Assembly: GCF_033115175.1 (NCBI RefSeq)
Contig: NC_084834.1
Span: 37,306,077-37,370,076, forward strand
From: Lepus europaeus
Taxonomy: Eukaryota > Chordata > Mammalia > Lagomorpha > Leporidae
DNA length: 64,000 bases
Reading direction: 5' to 3'
Under the pieces are notes generated by a model, which was not told where the DNA came from, made no database searches, and was given only the letters and a program-made list of their open reading frames with translations. Position numbers and translations under genes: made by a program. Positions 57,880-64,000 of the stretch are shown here, one piece after another; position 1 is the first letter of the stretch; every line of letters begins with the position of its first letter.

Positions 57880-58110
57880 CTCGATGCCTCTTCCATGCCA
57901 CGTCATGAAAGACCGGCCACCTTTGCTCACACTGAACTAGTCGTTACCCCTCCTGCCTTGCTCTGAGCCAGAACAGAAAGGTAACCTTTGAGGATGTCAC
58001 CCTCTCCCCTACTGCTTCCTCCAGCTGGAGGCAAACTTTCTCCCACTTCCCAGAGCCTTGCAGAGAGGTGAGGTCAGCCTACTCCTTGGAATCCAGAACC
58101 ATTTCCAGAA
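57880..58110 (+). promoter_or_regulatory. Candidate UCP1 brown-fat enhancer (distal)
   Basis: Non-repetitive block between two CSINEs, about 4.2 kb upstream of the UCP1 TATA box. Successive words match the rodent UCP1 enhancer as I recall it: CACACTGAACTAGTCGTTAC at 57928-57947, GATGTCACCCTCTCCCCTAC around 57993-58012, GAGGCAAACTTTCTCCCACT at 58028-58047, and AGGTGAGGTCAGCC at 58066-58079. In rodents this element binds PPARgamma/RXR, thyroid hormone and retinoid receptors and CREB/ATF2, and drives cold- and beta-adrenergic-induced expression. A CRE-like CACGTCATG (57899-57907) and an AGGTCA half site (58071-58076) are visible. Activity is inferred from similarity only. Confidence 0.8.
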
Positions 58111-58140
58111 TCTTGAACTGTGGCCTCTCAGGTCTCCACC

Positions 58141-58188
58141 TGTGTCAAATGCCCACCCTGTTGATTACTGTGTCAAATGCCCACCCTG
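58141..58188. repeat. 28-bp-period direct duplication
   Basis: TGTGTCAAATGCCCACCCTG occurs at 58141-58160 and again at 58169-58188, separated by 8 bp. It lies just downstream of the enhancer-like block. Confidence 0.95.
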
Positions 58189-58226
58189 ATCCTCATTTTT
58201 TGATAGATTGAATGTCAGAAATTTAC

Positions 58227-58557
58227 TTTTTAAAAAATATTTTATTAATTTATGTAAGATATGAGAATTACAGAAAGAAAGAGGGAGAAACAGAGAGCAA
58301 CATCTTCCATCTGCTGGTTCACTCCCCAGATAGCCGAAGCAGCTGGAGCTGCACCGATCCGAAGCCAGGAGCCAGGAGCTTCTTCCGGATCTCCCACATG
58401 GGTGCAGGGGCCCAAGGACTTGAGCATCTTCTATCGCTTTCCCAGACCATAGCAGAGAGCTGGATTGGAAGTGGAGCAGCTGGGACTCAAACCAGCACCC
58501 AAATGGGATGCTGGCACTGTAGGCAGTGGCTTTACCCACTATGCCACAGTGCTAGGC
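58227..58557 (-). mobile_element. CSINE, antisense
   Basis: TTTTTAAAAAATATTTTATT tail, body CCGATCCGAAGCCAGGAGCC, head ATGCCACAGTGCTAGGCC. Inserted between the enhancer-like block and the UCP1 promoter. Confidence 0.9.
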
Positions 58558-59127
58558 CATACAATTATGTTTTAAAAGCACTACAAACAGCCACTGTGAA
58601 AAATTGGTGGTAGGGATGAGGATTCACCGTTGACAGCAGAAGTTCAATGGAGTTAGAAAAGTGCCCCTCCTATTTATTTTAGTCATTTTACACCAGACAT
58701 TCTCTGCTTAGCCATTAGCCTCATAACCTAACAATTCCATCACAGTTGTGCTTCCTAACATCACCAATAATGGCAAAGGCAAGCCTATTAGGCTTTAGTT
58801 TTTGTCTTCTTGACATTCATTCTACACTTGACATTGGTAAAGACTCGACTCTTCTTCAGTCATATTCTCAAATACCAGATCCTGGGAGTGGATATGCTAC
58901 TGTTTCATTGCCTAACTCTGCATTTGACAGGCCACTCCATGTGGACCACTATGGGGACAGGCACCCCCGTGTTTTGGTCCTTGACCCCTTTGTCCCCCTC
59001 CTATGTAAAATGCACCCCTTTTATCACTCCACAACACTGACTCTCAAATATCTCCGAGTTCTGTTTTCTCGCTCCCTTGCATGCCTCTGATAGCTCTCTA
59101 CCTAGATATCAACACCATCTCTCCAAA
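58558..59127. other. UCP1 upstream unique sequence
   Basis: No repeat recognised. A 114-codon frame (58746-59090) has no recognisable homology. Confidence 0.5.
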
Positions 59128-59142
59128 TAATCCCAAGATTTT

Positions 59143-59461
59143 TTTTTTCTTTTTTGACAGGCAGAGTGGACAGTGAGAGAGAGAGACAGAGAGAAAGGTC
59201 TTCCTTTTTGCCGTTGGTTCACCCTCCAATGGCCGCCGCACCGCGCTGTTCCGATGGCAGGAGCCAGGTGCTTCTCCTGGTCTCCCATGGGGTGCAGGAC
59301 CCAAGGACTTGGGCCATCCTCCACTGCACTCCCTAGCCACAGCAGAGAGCTGGCCTGGAAGAGGGGCAACCGGGACAGGATTGGTGCCCCGACCGGGACT
59401 AGAACCCGGTGTGCCGGCGCCGCAAGGCGGAGGATTAGCCTGTTGAGCCACGGCGCCGGCC
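59143..59461 (-). mobile_element. CSINE (younger type), antisense
   Basis: T-run, TTTTGACAGGCAGAGTGGAC; head GCCACGGCGCCGGCC. A perfect 15-bp target duplication, TAATCCCAAGATTTT, lies at 59128-59142 and 59462-59476. A short internal deletion (GCCGCCGCACCGCGC) removes part of the body. Confidence 0.95.
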
Positions 59462-59500
59462 TAATCCCAAGATTTTGAAAGTTGCTCTCAACTTCTCTCT

Positions 59501-59547
59501 TTTTAAGACTTTATTTATTTAAAAGACAGAGTTACAGAGAGAGGTAG

Positions 59548-59597
<50 letters not shown>

Positions 59598-59857
59598 GTC
59601 TTCCATCCTCTGGTTCACTCCCCAAATGGCTGCAATGGCTGGAGCTACGTCTATCCGAAGCCAGGAGCCAGAAGCTTCTTCTGGGTCTCCCACATGGATG
59701 CAGAAGCCCAAGGACTTGGGCCACCTTCTACTGCTTTCCCAGGCCATAGCAGGGAGCTGAATCAGAAGTGGAGCAGCCAGGACTTGAACTGGCAGCCATA
59801 TGAGATGCCAGTGCTGCAAGTCGGGGCTTTAACCCCCTGCATCACAGTGCTGGCCCC
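59501..59857 (-). mobile_element. CSINE, antisense, with long (GA)n
   Basis: TTTAAGACTTTATTTATTTA tail, GA dinucleotides at 59551-59590, head CATCACAGTGCTGGCCCC. Confidence 0.9.
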
Positions 59858-60748
59858 TGTTCTCATCTTCTTACCCCTAAAATCACTTCCCGTTCCCACA
59901 ATCTCATGACGACCACTTGGCACCGTCACTGAGCCTATGCCCTGTGTCCTTAGACTGAGAGACATCTTTGACAAATCTTTGACTCCATGTCTAGTCATTC
60001 CCAAAGCTGTATTGTCTATCAGATTAAATGGACAGGTATGTGAGAGCACCTTACAATCTGTAAGCTTGGCACAGGCACGAAGAGCTGAGTCCATACTAAG
60101 AATGGAGTTTCAGGGCTTGCTTCTCATTCGGCTGCTACAACCTCATCTCTGTCCAGCTTCAGGGCCTGTTGCTCTCCTTCTCCCCCCTCACTCAATTTCC
60201 CGGCAGGTCAGGTGGACGGATGCATCCACACGTGCCCCCTGCTTTCCCCAATATCAGTGCCTTCATGCATGCCGCTTCCTGGCCTCAGCTGCTCTTATTT
60301 TCAACACGTGTTTGCAGAGGTGAAACCCTGGTGCGTCCCCCTTCTCCTCAGTTTATGCAGAGCCTAGCTTGCTCAACTGTGTCTTCCTGAGGCAAGCCTC
60401 ACAGGCCTGCCTTCCTGTGGATGCTCCTTGGACCAATCATCTGGCACAAGACACACCACTTTATCTCACCGGCGATTTGGAAATCATTCCCTGGGCGTCT
60501 GGTGTCTTCTGTCCCCTGCTTCCAGAGATGACCCCGACTGCCACTGACACTCAGGCTTAGCTCCTGCAGGTGCAGTGCCAGCAGGCCTTGGGTGGTTGAC
60601 CATGGTCTCTGGTGGTACCCGGAGGATCTTTGGCTTATTGGACATACCCTGGGAGCTCAGGCCCAATCTTTATTCTTCCTCTCTTTCTCCTGTTTGCAAT
60701 GATTTCATACTACATTTTTTAAAAAAGATTTTTTAAAAGCTTTTAAAC
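59858..60748. other. UCP1 upstream unique sequence
   Basis: Moderately GC-rich, no recognised repeat. A 128-codon frame at 59937-60323 shows no known domain, and I do not call it. Confidence 0.5.
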
Positions 60749-60759
60749 AATGAAATAAA

Positions 60760-61308
60760 CCCAGATGTCCATCAACTGAAGACTGGATAAAGAAATCATG
60801 GTGTATATACACTATGGAATGCTACTCAGCAGTAAAAAAAAAAAAAAAAAACCAAAAACAAATTCTGTCGTTTGCAACGAAATGGATTCATCTGGAAACC
60901 ATTATACTTAGTGAAGTTAACCAGTCCTCAAAAGACAGATATCATATGTTTTCCCTGATCTGGGGTAACTAACAGAGTACCTAAAATGTAACCTATAGGA
61001 GTGAAATTGACATTTTGAGATTTGATGATTGTTTACAGCTCTTGTGTCAACTGTTGAGGAACAGTGTTTTTTGTTTTTTTTTTTTTTATACTACTTGTTG
61101 AACTCTTAGTGTAGGGTTAACCTTATGAGTATAAAGTTAACTGAAAATAGATCTTTGTAAAAAATAAGAATGGGAATAGAAAAGGGAGGAGGAAGAAGGG
61201 TGAGAGTGTGGGCAGGAGGGAAAGGAAGGTGGGAAGAATCACTATGTTCCTAAATTTGTATGTATGAAATGCATGAAGTTTGTATACCTTAAATAACAAT
61301 TAAAAAAA
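60760..61308 (+). mobile_element. 5'-truncated L1 3' end, sense
   Basis: CCAGATGTCCATCAACTGAA, GACTGGATAAAGAAATCATG and CACTATGGAATGCTACTCAG mark the ORF2 end. The 3' UTR has GGTAACTAACAGAGTACCTA and GGAGGAGGAAGAAGGGTGAG, and ends in an A-run. AATGAAATAAA repeats at 60749-60759 and 61309-61319 as a likely target duplication. It parallels the 3' end of the larger L1 at 40.4-40.9 kb. Confidence 0.9.
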
Positions 61309-61830
61309 AATGAAATAAATATTTGCACAAAGATAGAATCAGGAAAACGTCTTCCTCCCACAGCAAAAGCACATTACAATGTTTAATTTATCTCTAACAG
61401 GTAGCAGGATTATAGCAACCGGGGATAGTTTGAAAACCGTGTTTCACTCAGTCGGAAACAAAATTTGGGAGAGGACTTTCCCAGGGGTGGAGTGTTGGTG
61501 AGCAGCAGAGCTGTGCGGAGAGCCCCGTCACCGGCTCTTTTCTTTCCACTGTACCCCCAAAAATGCAATTCAAAGGACTGACACTTCTTTCTGTATAGTG
61601 TATTAGCTATTTACTATTGCTCTCCAATATGACTAATTCTCTCATTTGATACCTTCCTATGAGAAGTGACCAAACAGAAACCATTTCTATTAAAAGTTCT
61701 AAACGTGGTTTAGGTTCCAATCCCAGTCTGAATTTTGGTGGTTGGAAAGGAATAAGGAGGCAGGGAGGGTGAGACGCTGAAAGGAGAGGAAAGGGGAGCA
61801 GAGAAGGCTCCAGGGGCCTGCAAGGAGCCT
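61309..61830. other. UCP1 proximal upstream region
   Basis: AT-rich unique sequence turning GC-rich after about 61740. GTCACCGG (61528) is a weak CRE/half-site-like word. No gene. Confidence 0.5.
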
Positions 61831-62167
61831 GGGGTGGCAGAGGGACAGCAGCAGCGCCCTACTCCTGCCTCTTTTGGAAGAGCTCCGGCTAGAAAGGCTG
61901 GGCCTTTACCTAGATCTCTGAGATCCTGCTTGTTTGGGGAGCCGCCGCTTGTTTCCTCGCTGCAGTTGCGGAGCACAGTGGAGAGGACACAGCAGGTGCA
62001 GCGCGCACCGGATGCGGACGGCGAGATGCAGAGCTAGGGCCTCAGGGAATGAATGAGCCCCACCCGCCCCCAGGCGCTGAGCACGGAGCCAGAGGGCACG
62101 CCCCCGCTAGTTCCCACGCGCGAGTCTTCCAAGCCCTGGCGGCGGCTCGGCTCTCCAGTGGCCGGGC

Positions 62168-62174
62168 TATAAAA
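62168..62174 (+). promoter_or_regulatory. UCP1 TATA box
   Basis: TATAAAA in the context GGCTATAAAAGTCACC. A start site about 25-30 bp downstream (near 62198) would give a 5' UTR of about 190 bp. Confidence 0.85.
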
Positions 62175-62388
62175 GTCACCAGGGAAGGCCTGGGCGCAGC
62201 AGGTGTCCCCAGCGCGAGGGTTGGGAGGCGGACACGCGGCCGCCGTGATCCCTCCAGTGCTGCCCCCGGGGTGGGAGGAAGGTTCCCGAGGTCACAGAGA
62301 GCCGAGTGACCAGGCAGGAAAAGGAACTTAACATCTTCGGAGATTGCAGCCCTTATCCTCTTGCACCTGCCTCTTGCTCAGAGTGAAG

Positions 62389-62514
62389 ATGGTGGGCACC
62401 ACGACCACGGACGTGCCCCCAACCATGGGGGTCAAGATCTTCTCGGCTGGAGCGGCAGCCTGCCTGGCGGACGTGATCACCTTTCCGCTGGACACCGCCA
62501 AAGTCCGGCAACAG
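62389..62514 (+). CDS. UCP1: UCP1 coding exon 1
   Basis: Uncoupling protein 1 (thermogenin), a mitochondrial inner-membrane carrier (SLC25A7) that dissipates the proton gradient as heat in brown fat. ATG at 62389 has A at -3 and G at +4. The exon encodes 42 residues, [20 protein letters not shown] onward, ending [10 protein letters not shown] at donor CAG|GTAGAG (62514/62515). It contains the first transmembrane helix and the first carrier signature Px[DE]xx[KR] as PLDTAK. The start agrees with known UCP1 proteins. The frame reading past 62514 is intron. Confidence 0.97.
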
Positions 62515-63211
62515 GTAGAGCCGACGGGGACGACGAGGCGTCCCAGGGCAGAGGCGGTGTACCTGTTGTGTGCGTCCCTTTGGAAGCCTGCTTTGGTGTA
62601 GCCACCCGTCCTCAGGTAGGGCAGGTGTGGCCTCGTCCCAGGGCGGGATGCTCTAGGGCGGGACACTGGAACTTCTCTAGTAAGTGAAGAATCCCAAGAG
62701 CCTGGGATGTTGGGCTGCCGGTGAGGTGATTATTGCCAGGCTCTTCCAAAGCCACTGCATGCTGGGAGTTGTAGGAGCTAGGGATGTCCTTCTCTGCGCA
62801 GTTTTGAGACCCGGGGGCTTTTCCTTTTTTTTGATTCTGCGGGGATACCACCCATCCTACTGCTTTAGGGGATGCCCGGGGCCTGGGGACAGACGCACAA
62901 CTTGTGCATTGTAGCCACATATTTCTCTCGGTATTCTTTCTCTCCCCACTCCCTCCCTTTCCTCCTCCTTTTCCTTCTCTCTCTCTCTTTCATTCTTTTC
63001 TTTTCTTCTTTTCCCCTGAAAATGCGCGCGCGCATGCACACACACACACACACATACAAATTGCTGAGAAGGGAAATTGAAACCCGTATCCAAAGCCTGG
63101 GCTTGAAGTTTTGCACAGAGGACAGCCCCATGTCGGTCTTGTCTTCCCACCAGCTAGGAGCCTTGCACTCCACGTGCGCTCTCTTCCCGCCTGCACCTTT
63201 CTCATTTCCAG
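62515..63211 (+). other. UCP1: UCP1 intron 1 (697 bp)
   Basis: GTAGAG donor to CTCATTTCCAG acceptor. Contains a long pyrimidine-rich tract (about 62936-63017) directly followed by GCGCGCGCGC and a (CA)n run (63024-63056). Confidence 0.9.
62936..63056. repeat. Polypyrimidine tract plus (GC)n/(CA)n simple sequence
   Basis: CTCCTCCTTTTCCTTCTCTC-type sequence for about 80 bp, then GCGCGCGCGCATGCACACAC and further CA units. The alternating purine-pyrimidine part is a classical Z-DNA-prone sequence. Confidence 0.85.
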
Positions 63212-63410
63212 ATCCAAGGCGAGTTCCCGACCACCAGTGGCATCAGGTATAAAGGTGTCCTGGGGACAATCACCACCCTGGCAAAAACGGAAGGGCCACT
63301 GAAACTCTACAGCGGGCTGCCTGCCGGCCTCCAGAGACAAATCAGCTTCGCCTCGCTCAGGATCGGCCTATACGACACGGTGCAGGAGTTCTTCACCTCG
63401 GGGGAAGAAA
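63212..63410 (+). CDS. UCP1: UCP1 coding exon 2
   Basis: 199 bp from acceptor TTTCCAG (ends 63211) to donor GAA A|GTAAGC (63410/63411). Joins exon 1 in phase (RQQ|IQGEF) and reads [20 protein letters not shown], then [20 protein letters not shown] and [20 protein letters not shown]. It covers the matrix loop of the first carrier repeat ([13 protein letters not shown], typical of SLC25 proteins) and helix 2. One base carries over to exon 3, which is not in this window, so the gene is incomplete here (about 108 of some 306 residues). Confidence 0.97.
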
Positions 63411-64000
63411 GTAAGCCATGGGCACTCCTGGGAGGCTGGCTGTGCTCAAACACACAAGGTCACAGTCTCTGTAACCAGCAGGCAATAAAACCTCAGTGTG
63501 TGAACTCTCTCCCTCTCCTAAGTATTAGCTCACTGCATAGAAAGAAAAGTGTATGTGCAAATTGGCGTTTTTTCTTCAGAGGCACACTTACATAAATCAC
63601 CCAGTTGGTTGTGAAGGTTTCTACCTAATTTGGACCTCCACATGAATGGCTAAAAAATAAATTTAAGTCAAAATCCCCCCACACAGCAAAGTATATCAGA
63701 ATAGCTAAGGAGCTTGATGAATACCCACGGGGGTACTGCCTGGGTCCTCGGTACTTGGGGACTAAGGCACTAGTGTTTTCTTTCATAAGCTACCCCAGTT
63801 ATTTATGATGGTGCCCAACAAAGTCTGAAAAGCTTTGGTTTGAAGAGCAGAAGTTGGACTTTGTAAGGAGAGTTGAGAGAACAACAAGATTTCCTTTTGA
63901 GAGATTTCTCATAAGGTCTCGAACACTAAAGATCAGGGAGGAAAAAGTGGATGTATGCTGAAGTGGGTTCACTTACGGGAAGAAGGAGAGGAAGTGAATG
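63411..64000 (+). other. UCP1: UCP1 intron 2, start
   Basis: Runs to the end of the window. No repeat or exon recognised. Confidence 0.8.

Larger units (their letters stand above)
61830..62560 (+). promoter_or_regulatory. UCP1 CpG-rich promoter region
   Basis: CpG density is clearly above the neighbourhood, for example GCCGCCGC near 61941, CACGCGCGAG at 62117 and GGCGGCGGCTCGG at 62139. GC-box-like CACCCGCCCCC (62061-62071) and CACGCCCCC (62098-62106) precede the TATA box. A GC-rich, CpG-bearing proximal promoter is known for UCP1 in other mammals. Boundaries were judged by eye. Confidence 0.65.

Noticed and set aside
59937..60323. 128-codon + strand frame upstream of UCP1
   Set aside because: No recognisable homology, no splice or promoter context, and it lies in sequence expected to be UCP1 upstream DNA.
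1..64000. CRISPR array, bacterial operon or phage-like system
   Set aside because: The window is mammalian: spliced exons, SINEs, L1 and LTRs. The regular repeats are dispersed retroelements and microsatellites.

Overview
This window is nuclear DNA of a lagomorph, most likely rabbit or a close leporid. Two things point there. It is packed with the tRNA-derived C-repeat SINE (CSINE) of lagomorphs: about 45 full or partial copies, each with a tRNA-like head, a CT-rich tail and an (AAAT)n or poly(A) end. It also carries L1 sequence that I read as the lagomorph type. The two protein-coding genes are TBC1D9 and UCP1, both on the + strand. They are neighbours in the same order and orientation on human 4q31, so conserved synteny supports both calls.

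Layout. Positions 1 to about 30040 hold the 3' half of TBC1D9: ten coding exons (76-28629), whose phases join without a break into about 617 C-terminal codons, then a 1.4-kb 3' UTR with AATAAA at 30016. The introns hold CSINEs, MaLR LTR remnants, a MER5A-like DNA transposon and MIR fragments. From 30.04 to about 57.6 kb is intergenic DNA dominated by mobile elements. These are a long but dead L1 (about 34020-40890) with CSINEs inserted in its 5' UTR and ORF2, an antisense L1 3' piece (43.55 to about 45.2 kb), a solo LTR of an endogenous retrovirus with a perfect 6-bp target duplication (49191-49547), an MLT1-type LTR and many CSINEs.

From 57.6 kb on is the UCP1 regulatory domain and the start of UCP1. 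A non-repetitive block at about 57880-58110 resembles the brown-fat enhancer of rodent and human UCP1. A TATA box lies at 62168 in a CpG-rich promoter. UCP1 coding exons 1 and 2 (62389-62514 and 63212-63410) follow, and the rest of the gene lies beyond the window. Subtracting the four retroelement insertions between this block and the promoter brings its distance from the start site close to the -2.5 kb known in rodents.

TBC1D9 encodes a Rab-GAP-like protein with TBC and EF-hand regions. UCP1 encodes the mitochondrial uncoupling carrier of brown fat. They are unrelated in function and share only the neighbourhood. Splice sites, target duplications and motif positions were read by eye. Repeat family names rest on recall of consensus sequences, not on a database search.
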